DNA of 16,097 nt from the NCBI GenBank assembly GCA_001821475.1, contig MHMF01000009.1, positions 24,036-40,132 of the forward strand, read 5' to 3'. The notes beneath the pieces were generated by a model. That model was given only the letters and a program-made list of their open reading frames with translations, was not told the origin of the DNA and did no database searches. The stretch is from Candidatus Nealsonbacteria bacterium RIFCSPLOWO2_01_FULL_38_120. GTDB taxonomy: Bacteria; Patescibacteriota; Minisyncoccia; Minisyncoccales; GWA2-38-27. This document shows positions 1 to 7,753 of this stretch, piece after piece (the stretch's first letter is position 1; every line of letters begins with the position of its first letter). Both the position numbers and the translations under genes were made by a program.

Positions 1-111
1 TGCAGTCGCAATATTTCTTATAATCGGCAACGAGGGAAAAATGAAAATTTATTTTCATTTTAACCGAGTGAACCGATTTCAAGAAATGTCGCGACTGCGA
101 CATTTCTTATA
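1..111. repeat. Nested hairpins at the 3' end of ftsK
   Basis: Three palindromic pieces lie here. Positions 81-92 and 97-108 form a perfect 12-bp stem (AAGAAATGTCGC) around the loop GACT and overlap the ftsK stop codon at 107-109. Positions 38-48 and 51-61 form a perfect AT-only-rich 11-bp stem around TT. Positions 1-22 look like the right arm of a second copy of the first hairpin: GCAGTCGC followed by ATTTCTTATA, which recurs at 102-111. The left arm of that copy would lie outside the window. No clear U-tract follows the hairpins on the minus strand, so calling them the ftsK terminator is only possible, not shown. Confidence 0.6.
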
Positions 112-2464
112 CTTTTTCCCAATCGCCTTTGTCGCCATTGCCCGCGCCATCTTCTTTCACAGTTGGAATCCCGCCTTGTTGCGAAGCGAACCCGCCCTGA
201 CTTGGATGCAAATCCGGAGCGCCCACCCTTGTTCCAAAATCATATTCTTCGGACGCCAAAGTCGTTCCGCCAAAAACCTCTCTCGGTTTGGCTCCATCAG
301 AATGGCCGACAATTCCTTTTTCCTCTAGAACATCAAGCAAGCGCGCCGCTCGGGCGTAACCAATTCTCAGCCGCCTCTGCAATAAAGACGCTGACGCTTT
401 TTTCATTTCAACGACTGTTCTTTTCGCTTCTTCAAAAAGCGGGTCATTGCCCTGTTCATAAAAATCCCCTCCGCCGGCAGACATTCCTTCGCTTTCGGAA
501 TCCTCCAAGCCCCTATTCAATTCCTCAATCAAGTCATCATCCATTATTGTTCCCAATTCCTCTCCTTTTTCAACAACATATTTCACAACTTTCCGGACTT
601 CTTTTTCAGACACATAAGCCCCTTGAATTCTTTTCGGCTTGCCCACATCGGCTGAAAGATAAAGCATATCCCCGGCGCCTATAAGCCGCTCCGCTCCAGA
701 ACAATCAAGAATAGTTCTTGAATCAATTTGCGACGCCACTTGAAAAGTAATTCTCGTTGTTATATTCGCTTTTATAAGCCCGGTAATTACTTCAACAGAA
801 GGCCTCTGAGTCGCAACAACCAAATGTATTCCGACTGCTCTTGCCATCTGCGCCAGCCGCACAATCGTCGCCTCAATCTCTCTGCCTTTGGCTGCCATCA
901 AATCCGCCAGCTCGTCAATTATAACCACGATATACGGCAAAGGGCTGTCTCCGGCTTTCAGCGCGTTTCCATTATAAGTTCCGATATCCCGAGCTTTCGC
1001 AGACGCCAAAACATCAAACCTTCTCTCCATTTCCTTAGTAAGCCACCTCAAAGCATTCACAGTTTGGTGGGCGCCGTAAATCACCGGACACAAAAGATGA
1101 GGCAAATTTTCATAGACCGGAAACTCAACTCTTTTGGGATCAACCAAAATAAGACGCAAACTCTCCGGGCTAGCGCTTTTTGAAGTAGTGCTTGGTTGGT
1201 AAAGCAAACTTAAAATAAGATTATTAAGAAAAATTGTTTTGCCTGTGCCGGTGCTCCCTGCGACAAGCATATGAGGCATACGCGTTAAGTCGGCGTAAAA
1301 AGGAGTCCCCGAAACATCTTTGCCTAAAGCCAAAATTAAATTTGAAGTTGACTTCTGAAAATTAGGATTTTCAATCATATTCCTCAAACCAACTTTCGCT
1401 CTTAGTTTGTTCGGCATTTCAATTCCCACCAGCGACCGTCCCGGTATCGGCGCTTCAATCCTGATAGGATGGCTTGCTAAAGACAAAGCCAAATCATTTG
1501 ATAAAGAAGTGATTTTTGAAAGCTTTATTCCTTCGGCCGGCTTAAATGTATACTGAGTCACGGTCGGCCCCACATTAACTTCCGACATCACAACATCAAT
1601 GCCGAAATTCTGAAGCGTCTTTTTTATGACAGCGGAATTTACTTTCGTGTCTCCGCTATTAGGCACGCCTTGGTCCGGCTCAAGAAAATCAACTGGCGGC
1701 GGTTGATAAGAGAAAATATTTCCTTCGCCCGCTGGTTTGACTATTGCGACTCTCGCGTTCGCTAATTGTTTTTCAATCGGCTTTGTTTCCTTCGGCAGTT
1801 CCGGTGAAATTTCTGTAACCTTAAATCTCGGCGCAAAAATTTTTCTGATTATTGAATCTTTTTTGGGATTCTCTGTTCTTTTGCCCTCATCGGAAAACTT
1901 CGGGGAATCCGCTTCCTTATCGGCATATTCTTCCGCCCTATGGCTTTTTCCCGGCCTTAGAAAATACCAAAAAATAGCGACTCCGGCAATAACCATTGCC
2001 AAAAAAACCAGCAAAGAAGCCCAAAATCCAAAATACCTTAAAAACGGCCAAGACGCTACAACGCCTAACCAGCCCCCATACTTCAACTCCGGGCTGAAAA
2101 TGCTTAAAAATCCAGTTGAGCCTAAAATAAAAACCGCTATGGCCACCATGACCTGCCAAAATATCTTGCTCTCGCGGTTGAAAATGCTGAAATCCGAATT
2201 GTGCCTCAAAAAAGACAAGCCGCCTAAAATTAGAATTAAAGGAATTATGAAAACCGCAACGCCGATTAAAAATCGGCTGGCAGACATAAAAACAAGTCCA
2301 GCCCTGCCCGCCTTGTTAAAAAAACTCAAAGCAATAATAAGCCCGACAACGATCATAAAAATCCCCCAGATTGTTTGCTTTATTTCTTGGGGCAGAGAAA
2401 ACCTACCCCGCCTTTTTCCGCCGCCAAATCCATCTCTAAATTTTCCGCGATTATTCTTTCCCAC
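107..2464 (-). CDS. ftsK: DNA translocase FtsK
   Basis: FtsK/SpoIIIE-family ATP-driven DNA pump, which in bacteria clears and resolves chromosome termini at the division septum. The 785-residue protein has a basic N-terminus, then hydrophobic segments at about 32-49, 65-86, 101-123 and 145-169 (membrane anchor), a charged linker, and the alpha/beta motor. The Walker A motif GSTGTGKT is at 403-410 and Walker B (VVIIDELADL) is around 513-522 with D517. A winged-helix gamma domain, which in the family reads KOPS-like polarity sequences, lies at about 670-730. About 55 residues follow that are not typical of the family; they are rich in Gly and include a GFASQQGG stretch that looks repeat-derived. 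The start is GTG: the frame has a stop at 2489-2491 and no ATG between. The candidate promoter lies directly upstream, so this appears to be a single-gene, leaderless transcript. Confidence 0.95.
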   Translation of the reverse strand: MGKNNRGKFRDGFGGGKRRGRFSLPQEIKQTIWGIFMIVVGLIIALSFFNKAGRAGLVFMSASRFLIGVAVFIIPLILILGGLSFLRHNSDFSIFNRESKIFWQVMVAIAVFILGSTGFLSIFSPELKYGGWLGVVASWPFLRYFGFWASLLVFLAMVIAGVAIFWYFLRPGKSHRAEEYADKEADSPKFSDEGKRTENPKKDSIIRKIFAPRFKVTEISPELPKETKPIEKQLANARVAIVKPAGEGNIFSYQPPPVDFLEPDQGVPNSGDTKVNSAVIKKTLQNFGIDVVMSEVNVGPTVTQYTFKPAEGIKLSKITSLSNDLALSLASHPIRIEAPIPGRSLVGIEMPNKLRAKVGLRNMIENPNFQKSTSNLILALGKDVSGTPFYADLTRMPHMLVAGSTGTGKTIFLNNLILSLLYQPSTTSKSASPESLRLILVDPKRVEFPVYENLPHLLCPVIYGAHQTVNALRWLTKEMERRFDVLASAKARDIGTYNGNALKAGDSPLPYIVVIIDELADLMAAKGREIEATIVRLAQMARAVGIHLVVATQRPSVEVITGLIKANITTRITFQVASQIDSRTILDCSGAERLIGAGDMLYLSADVGKPKRIQGAYVSEKEVRKVVKYVVEKGEELGTIMDDDLIEELNRGLEDSESEGMSAGGGDFYEQGNDPLFEEAKRTVVEMKKASASLLQRRLRIGYARAARLLDVLEEKGIVGHSDGAKPREVFGGTTLASEEYDFGTRVGAPDLHPSQGGFASQQGGIPTVKEDGAGNGDKGDWEKV

Positions 2465-2471
2465 AGCTTCT

Positions 2472-2501
2472 ATTATAGCATTATTTTTTTATTAATTTCA
2501 A
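2472..2501 (-). promoter_or_regulatory. Candidate ftsK promoter (extended -10)
   Basis: On the minus strand TTGAAA (2496-2501), an 18-bp spacer and TATAAT (2472-2477) make a near-consensus sigma70-type promoter, and TGC directly before the -10 gives the extended form. The expected transcription start, about 7 bases past the -10, falls at 2464-2466, which is the GTG start of ftsK. There is therefore no room for a Shine-Dalgarno site. Confidence 0.6.
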
Positions 2502-2566
2502 GTTTGCAATTAACGCCTTTTGACAGCAATCTCTTAATTGCTATGATTAAAATAGTTTTACAGTAC

Positions 2567-2586
2567 GCTCCGATGCAAATCGGAGC
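2567..2586. repeat. Hairpin with the CTCCGAT core
   Basis: GCTCCGAT (2567-2574) and ATCGGAGC (2579-2586) form a perfect 8-bp stem around the loop GCAA. T-rich sequence follows on the plus strand only, so as a terminator it would face plus-strand transcription, yet no plus-strand gene is evident. It carries the same CTCCGAT arms as the repeat copies in and around rpoB and rpoC. Confidence 0.6.
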
Positions 2587-2640
2587 AGTTTTTGTTGCAT
2601 ATCTAATCCTGTTTAATTTTACTAAAAAAGAAAATTCCTT

Positions 2641-3040
2641 TTATAAATTTAACATATCTTTAAGCTTACCCTTAACTTGGTTGAAATCATTCCTGAAACC
2701 CTGGCAAAAATCATTGGGGGCTTCGTTTATTTTTTTATTTGATCGATGGTCATTTTTCTAAAAGATACTAATTCGTGATTAAGTTTCGGCTCTTCATCTC
2801 TATCGGATAAAAAAACTCCACAAAATATCTTAAACTTTTTACCATTATGTTTATTCTCTTAATAAAATTTATCTAACATTACAAGGGAGCATTTAAGCCC
2901 CGTCTCCTTCATTAGCTCCCTTGATGCAACTTGTTCGTAACTTTCTCCAAAGTATACATTCCCAAAAGCCGATAAATCATATTTATCAGCATCAATCTTT
3001 TTATGAGAACCTCTTTTGCATACAATAAAAATTAGTGAGT
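2641..3040 (-). pseudogene. Decayed Nudix hydrolase
   Basis: Not a single open frame, but translating the minus strand recovers a Nudix protein in pieces. From about 3040 the text runs through CKRGSHKKIDADKYDLSAFG into a Nudix box, GNVYFGESY then REL.KETGL, at about 2899-2971. The box keeps G-x5-E-x7-RE but has KE where the REUxEE pattern expects EE. An in-frame TAA at about 2859-2861 interrupts the sequence, after which ENKHNGKKF and later HELVSFRKMTIDQIKK continue. A frame change then leads to the C-terminal part (EAPNDFCQGFRNDF...), ending at TAA 2641-2643. The N-terminus is missing and the remnant abuts the RhuM remnant. Nudix enzymes hydrolyse nucleoside-diphosphate-linked compounds; with a stop, a frameshift and a lost N-terminus this copy is presumably inactive. 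Confidence 0.75.
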
Positions 3041-3677
3041 CCCATTAAAGATTTTTTACTATCAGCGCGCTCAGCTATTATTTCAGCGGCTGTTTTGCCG
3101 CTTACGGCAAAATGCATTTTATTTTGAACCGTTTTGAAAAACAATTCCGTTTCTTTAACGTCTTTGCGATAATTAATACTGGTCGCGTAAATGTCCGTCA
3201 CTTTTTGATATAACATTCTTTCGCTTGAACGAATATCTCTAATGCGTTCTAAAAGCTCCTCAAAATAGCGTGATTTATAACCGCCTTGCTTCAACCGCGC
3301 ATCGTCCATTGTAAAACCCTTATTATGTATTCCCTTAAATGATCGTTCGCCCATTGACGAAATAATATGCCACAATCAGAGTTCACGCGAAATCCCACAG
3401 CGACAATAACCTCCAACCCGTACATCTTAGTTTTGTATTTCTTCCTATCCGAAGCAGTTATTAAAAAATCCTTAATAGCTTAACTCGAATCAAGTTCTCT
3501 TGATTGAAATATGTTTTTAAGATGTGTATTAATATTCGCGACAGTTGTCTGAAATAGCTCCGCCATAAGCTTTTGCGTAAGCCATACATTTTCATATTCA
3601 AATCTAACTTCAACGCGAGTTTTTCCGTCTTCGGTTTGATAAATAATGATTTTCGATTTTTCACTATTTTTTACCAT
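3030..3677 (-). pseudogene. Decayed RhuM-family protein
   Basis: RhuM-family ('virulence protein RhuM') proteins are widespread in bacterial genomes; their molecular role is not settled. The N-terminal piece (ATG at 3675-3677) reads IIIYQTEDGKT..VEVRFE then VWLTQKLMAELFQTT, a good family match. A TAA at 3480-3482 interrupts it, but the same frame resumes as AIKDFLITASDRKKYKTK and runs to QWANDHLREYI. A one-base loss at about 3333-3340 shifts the frame to NKGFTMDDARLK, followed by YFEELLERIRDIRSSER, VTDIYATSINY and TAAEIIAERADSKKSLMGLTNF. The expected C-terminal tail is absent, and the remaining frame runs into sequence of the Nudix remnant, closing at 3001. One nonsense change, one frameshift and a truncation make this a clear pseudogene, lying just downstream of the rpoC terminator. 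Confidence 0.85.
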
Positions 3678-3736
3678 AAATAAAAAGCGTCAACTTTGAT
3701 TTTTTAATTCTATCTTAATTTAACTAATTTTAACAT

Positions 3737-3770
3737 AAAAATCGCTCCGATGTCCATCGGAGCGATTTTT
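3737..3770 (-). terminator. rpoC transcription terminator
   Basis: A perfect 16-bp inverted repeat (AAAAATCGCTCCGATG and its complement) surrounds a 2-bp centre (3753-3754). It begins 27 bp after the rpoC stop and ends in a run of T on the minus strand. It is symmetrical, so it could stop transcription from both sides. The inner stem is the same CTCCGATG core found in the repeats inside rpoB and rpoC. Confidence 0.9.
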
Positions 3771-3796
3771 ATGCCCTATTTAACTCCCTTCGTATT

Positions 3797-6700
3797 CTAT
3801 TTTTTGAAACCCGTGCCGGCTGGAATGAGCTTGCCTATAATTACATTTTCTTTTAGCCCTTTCAACTTATCTTCCTTGCCCTGCAAAGACGCTTTAATCA
3901 AAACGCGCGATGTTTCTTGAAAAGAAGCTGAAGACAAGAAAGAATCCGTTGTAAGAGAAACCCTTGTTATGCCAAGCAAGATATTCACGGCTTTTGCCTG
4001 ATTTTTCTTTTCTTTCTTTAGGCGTAAATTTTCTTCAATAAATACCGCTCTTTCCACCACTTCTCCTGCGGAAAACAAACTTTCCCCCGGGTCTTTTATT
4101 TTAACTCTTGAAAACATCTGGCGGATTATAATCTCAATATGCTTGTCGTGTATAGGCGCTCCCTGGGAAGCGTAAATCCGCTGAATTTCTTTCAGCACAT
4201 ATGCCTGAACAGCTTCTTTTCCCCTTGTCTTAAATGTCTCTTTCAAATCAAGGTTTCCCTCGCAAAGTTGCTGACCCTTGCTGATTTTCTGCCCTTTTTC
4301 CACTAAAATAGCTGTTTTAGGCGGTATTTTATACTCAATAATATCTTCTTTCGCTACTTTTTTGGATTTTGATTTATTATCCTCCGGCTTGTCCGCAGTA
4401 ACTTTAGCGGAAGCATTGGCAGAGGAGGACTCTGCCGAAGAATTGTCAATTTTAATCCGTATAATTCTGTCTTCTGTAATCTCAATAATTTGGCCTTCAT
4501 AGTGGGAAATCTCCGCCTTGCCACCCGGGATTCTTGCTTCAAAGACTTCCTGAACTCTTGGCAATCCGAAAGTGATATCGCCGCCGCCCGCCACTCCGCC
4601 GGTATGGAAAGTTCTCATAGTAAGCTGGGTTCCCGGCTCCCCGATCGCCTGAGCCGCAACGACTCCCACCGCTTGCCCCAGCTTAACCAGCGCGTTATGC
4701 CCCAAATCCCATCCATAACACTTCTGGCAAATCCCTCTCACTGATTTACAGTTTATCGGAGAACGGACTTTGATTTTTTCTATCCCCCCTTCAATAATTC
4801 TCCTCGTAGCTTTCCAGTCAATCAGCTCTCCTTTTTTAACAATAATTTCCTCTCCTAATTTAATATCTTCCAAAACAGTCCTGCCCAAAATCTTGTAAGA
4901 AAAATTCTGACCGATTTCATCGGCGTCTTTCTTTTTTGTTTCAATTCCGTTTTGGTCTCCGCAATCTTCGTCATGGACAATAACATCGTGAGACACATCA
5001 ACCAGCCGCCTCGTAAGATATCCAGCAGTGGAAGTTCTCAAAGCGGTGTCAGCCGTTCCTTTTCTTGCTCCGTGAGTTGAAATAAAATATTCCAGCACAT
5101 CAAATCCCTCCTTAAAAGAGCTCTTTACCGGCAGTTCAATAATCTGACCCGCAGGATTTATAACCAAGCCCTTCATTCCGGCCATCTGAACCGGCTGAGT
5201 CCAAGAACCCCTTGCCCCGGAATCAACAATAGTGAAAACAGGTCCTGTCGGAGGAAGCGACTTTGGCACCAATTTTTCAATCTCGGATTTCGCCCTTGTC
5301 CAAACCTCAATTACCTTTCCGCTTTTCTCGTCTCTTGAAAGCAGACCTTTTTTATAATGACCCTCTATTGTTTCAATCTCTTTCTCCGCAAATTTTATTA
5401 CAGCGTCTTTGCCTGCTGGAACTATCAAGTCATCCATGCCCCATGTGATGCCGGAAATTGTGGCGGATTCAAACCCCAATGATTTTATCTTGTCCAATGT
5501 CTCTTCAATAATCTCCCGTCCGTAGCGGTCAATCACATCGCCCACCAGCTTCTCAATTTTTTTTGAATCCATTGTATCGTTAACAAAAACATAGTCATCA
5601 GGCAATGCCTCGTTAAACATAGCTCTGCCTAAAGATGTTTCAACTAAAATATACTCAACTTTAGCGGTTTTTTCTTTTTCTTTTTCTTTTCCCTGTATTT
5701 GAGCCGCAGGCATTCTGATTTTTATTTTTGCGCGCAAATCAAGTTCTCCTTCTTCTTTCGCCATAATCGCTTCGCTTACATTGGAAAAAACTTTTCCCTC
5801 TCCTAATCCATTTTCTTTTATTTTCGTAAGCCAATAACATCCCAAAATAATATCTTGGCTCGGAGACACGATAGGAACCCCTGTTGCCGGCTTCAGCAAG
5901 TTCAAACTGGAAAGCATTATTTCTCTCGCTTCTTTCTGCGCTTCATCGCTCAGAGGAAGATGAACAGCCATCTGATCTCCGTCAAAGTCAGCGTTAAACG
6001 CTTTGCACACCATCGGATGCACTCTTATTGATTCTCCTTCAACCAGCAATGGCTGGAACGCCTGTATCCCAAGACGGTGAAGAGTGGGCGCCCTGTTCAA
6101 CAAAACCACTTTATCTTTCGCCACCTCTTCCAATATAGCCCAGACCTCGTCTGTTTCCTGTTCAATCAAACGGGAAGCGCTCCGCACATTATAGACCAAT
6201 TCTCTATCAAGAATTTTTTTAATTACAAAGGGCTTGAATAATTCCAATGCCATTTTTTTTGGTAAACCGCACTGATGCAATTTTAATTCCGGACCCACAA
6301 CAATTACCGATCTGCCTGAATAATCAACTCTTTTCCCAAGCAGATTCTGGCGGAACCTTCCTTGCTTCCCCTTTAATATGTCAGCCAATGATTTCAAAAG
6401 CCGACGGCCTCCGGTGGTGGCAGTGGTTAGCACGCCTTTTCTCATTCCATTGTCAATTAAAGCGTCAACCGCTTCCTGCAACATTCTTTTCTCATTTCTT
6501 ACAATTACTTCCGGCGCTGAAATTTCCAAAAGATATTTCAGCCGGTTGTTCCTATTTATGACTCTCCTGTAAAGATCATTCAAATCCGAAGACGCGTAAC
6601 GGCCTCCGTCTAGTTGCACCATAGGCCTCAAATCAGGAGGCAGAATCGGCAAAACATTCAAGAACATCCATTCTGATTTCACCCCTGACTTTTGGATGCT

Positions 6701-7666
6701 CTTCAAAAATATTAGCCGCCTCATTTTTTTCCGTTTTTCAAGAGCCGAGACCTTTTCTATCTCCACTTTTGAATCCTCGATTTCTTTTTTTAAATCAATT
6801 TTTTCGCATATTTTTCTCAAAACCTCGGCGCCTGTGCCAGCTTCAAAAATTTCTCCATATTTCAAAGAATAATTATAATATTCAACTTCTGAAATAACTT
6901 TCATCGGGCTTATGGATAAAACCTCTTCTTTCGCCCTGTCTCTGGCAATTCTTAAATCTTCTAAATCGCCAGACAATTCATCATCCTCCTTGTCCGCCTT
7001 CTTGTTGTCTTTCAATTGTCTTTCAATTGTTTTCTCGCCAGTCATAGTTTTAGCAGGGGCGGATTTACCCCTACTTTCTTCCTCCCCCCCTTTGAGAGGA
7101 ATTTTCCCCACATCTCCTCCCTTCCGATGGTCATCGGAGGGGAGGATTGAGGAGGGGGTTGATCCCTCTCCGCTTTCACTCTTTAATCCTTTTATTTTAT
7201 GTTTGTATTCTTTTTCAATTTCTCCCAAAATATTTTTCTTCGCCTCTCCGTTCACGCTGGTTATAATATAAGCGGCAAAATAAATTACCTTTTCCAATTG
7301 CTGCATCGGAATATCCAAAGCCATTCCTATTCTTGAGGGAATCCCCCTTAAAAACCAAATATGAGAAACCGGGCAAGCCAATTTTATATGCCCCATTCTT
7401 TCTCTTCTTACCGACGATTTAGTAACCTCAACTCCGCAACGGTCGCAAACAACTCCCTTGTATCTTATCCTTCTGTATTTTCCGCAATAGCATTCGTAAT
7501 CCTTTTCCGGGCCAAAAATCCGCTCGCAAAAAAGCCCATCCTTTTCCGCCCTTTGAGTGCGGTAGTTTATTGTTTCCGGCTTAGTTACTTCGCCATGGCT
7601 CCAATTTAAGATATCCTCCGGCGAAGCAAGCTTTACTCTTATGGCTTCTAAATCAAATACACGCAT
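3797..7666 (-). CDS. rpoC: RNA polymerase subunit beta' (RpoC)
   Basis: Largest catalytic subunit of RNA polymerase, 1289 residues. Zinc site 1 is C59, C61, C74, C77. The active-site motif NADFDGD is at 558-564 with Mg-binding D560, D562 and D564. The bridge-helix region GTADTALRTSTAGYLTRR and the trigger loop (GEPGTQLTMRTFHTGG, near 1005-1020) are intact. Zinc site 2 is C902, C973, C980, C983, with spacing as expected. Three segments look added. Residues about 168-198 (TPSSILPSDDHRKGGDVG...) match the palindromic repeat seen in rpoB. KEKEKEK at about 659-665 comes from a hexamer tandem repeat. Residues about 1076-1096 (SSANASAKVTADKPED) are low complexity. The ATG follows the rpoB stop by 87 bp, with no Shine-Dalgarno visible; that spacer is one large inverted repeat. 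The gene is co-oriented with rpoB and probably co-transcribed. Confidence 0.98.
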   Translation of the reverse strand: MRVFDLEAIRVKLASPEDILNWSHGEVTKPETINYRTQRAEKDGLFCERIFGPEKDYECYCGKYRRIRYKGVVCDRCGVEVTKSSVRRERMGHIKLACPVSHIWFLRGIPSRIGMALDIPMQQLEKVIYFAAYIITSVNGEAKKNILGEIEKEYKHKIKGLKSESGEGSTPSSILPSDDHRKGGDVGKIPLKGGEEESRGKSAPAKTMTGEKTIERQLKDNKKADKEDDELSGDLEDLRIARDRAKEEVLSISPMKVISEVEYYNYSLKYGEIFEAGTGAEVLRKICEKIDLKKEIEDSKVEIEKVSALEKRKKMRRLIFLKSIQKSGVKSEWMFLNVLPILPPDLRPMVQLDGGRYASSDLNDLYRRVINRNNRLKYLLEISAPEVIVRNEKRMLQEAVDALIDNGMRKGVLTTATTGGRRLLKSLADILKGKQGRFRQNLLGKRVDYSGRSVIVVGPELKLHQCGLPKKMALELFKPFVIKKILDRELVYNVRSASRLIEQETDEVWAILEEVAKDKVVLLNRAPTLHRLGIQAFQPLLVEGESIRVHPMVCKAFNADFDGDQMAVHLPLSDEAQKEAREIMLSSLNLLKPATGVPIVSPSQDIILGCYWLTKIKENGLGEGKVFSNVSEAIMAKEEGELDLRAKIKIRMPAAQIQGKEKEKEKTAKVEYILVETSLGRAMFNEALPDDYVFVNDTMDSKKIEKLVGDVIDRYGREIIEETLDKIKSLGFESATISGITWGMDDLIVPAGKDAVIKFAEKEIETIEGHYKKGLLSRDEKSGKVIEVWTRAKSEIEKLVPKSLPPTGPVFTIVDSGARGSWTQPVQMAGMKGLVINPAGQIIELPVKSSFKEGFDVLEYFISTHGARKGTADTALRTSTAGYLTRRLVDVSHDVIVHDEDCGDQNGIETKKKDADEIGQNFSYKILGRTVLEDIKLGEEIIVKKGELIDWKATRRIIEGGIEKIKVRSPINCKSVRGICQKCYGWDLGHNALVKLGQAVGVVAAQAIGEPGTQLTMRTFHTGGVAGGGDITFGLPRVQEVFEARIPGGKAEISHYEGQIIEITEDRIIRIKIDNSSAESSSANASAKVTADKPEDNKSKSKKVAKEDIIEYKIPPKTAILVEKGQKISKGQQLCEGNLDLKETFKTRGKEAVQAYVLKEIQRIYASQGAPIHDKHIEIIIRQMFSRVKIKDPGESLFSAGEVVERAVFIEENLRLKKEKKNQAKAVNILLGITRVSLTTDSFLSSASFQETSRVLIKASLQGKEDKLKGLKENVIIGKLIPAGTGFKK
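4381..4440 (-). repeat. Probable repeat-derived insert in rpoC (SAKVTADKPED)
   Basis: Encodes the low-complexity stretch SSANASAKVTADKPED in a non-conserved part of beta' near its C-terminal end. The DNA contains an inverted repeat, TCCGC (4392-4396) and GCGGA (4407-4411), extended by imperfect flanks. The wording resembles 'AKATADKPE'-type peptides that I recall from other CPR proteins; that recollection has not been checked by search. Confidence 0.4.
5669..5691. repeat. Hexamer tandem repeat in rpoC
   Basis: Three full TTTTTC units (5669-5674, 5675-5680, 5681-5686) plus a partial one. On the minus strand they encode alternating Lys-Glu (KEKEKEK) in a non-conserved segment of beta'. Gain or loss of a unit would keep the reading frame. 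Confidence 0.75.
7080..7166 (-). repeat. Palindromic repeat element inserted in rpoC
   Basis: On the plus strand, TTCCGATGgtCATCGGAGGG at about 7122-7141 is followed by the tail GGAGGATTGAGGAGGGGG, closely matching the copies at 9111-9160 and 11151-11200 in the same orientation. On the minus strand it is read in frame as TPSSILPSDDHRKGG, then DVGKIPLKGGEEE. The second part comes from a C-run/G-run sequence (CCCCCCTTTGAGAGGAATTT) that may be another repeat module. Confidence 0.85.
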
Positions 7667-7753
7667 AGATTAGCTACGAAATACGAATTTTTACGAATAT
7701 ACGAATATGAAAGCGCTTTTTCGTATATTTGTATATTTTCGTATTTCGTAGCA
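7667..7753. repeat. rpoB-rpoC spacer: long inverted repeat
   Basis: GCTACGAAATACGAA (7673-7687) and its exact complement (7738-7752) are 15-bp arms. Further inward the arms pair imperfectly through repeated TACGAATA units to a GCGC-like centre around 7711-7716. The structure starts right after the rpoB stop (7754-7756) and ends 6 bp before the rpoC ATG. It lacks a terminal U-run, so it looks like an mRNA hairpin inside the operon and not a terminator. If folded, it would sit against the rpoC start. Confidence 0.85.

Noticed and set aside
163..684. Plus-strand open frames over ftsK, rpoB, rpoC and the O-antigen-ligase gene (for example 163-684, 1737-2495, 13233-13709)
   Set aside because: They lie opposite strongly conserved genes, have no recognisable protein features, and are explained by codon bias on the other strand.
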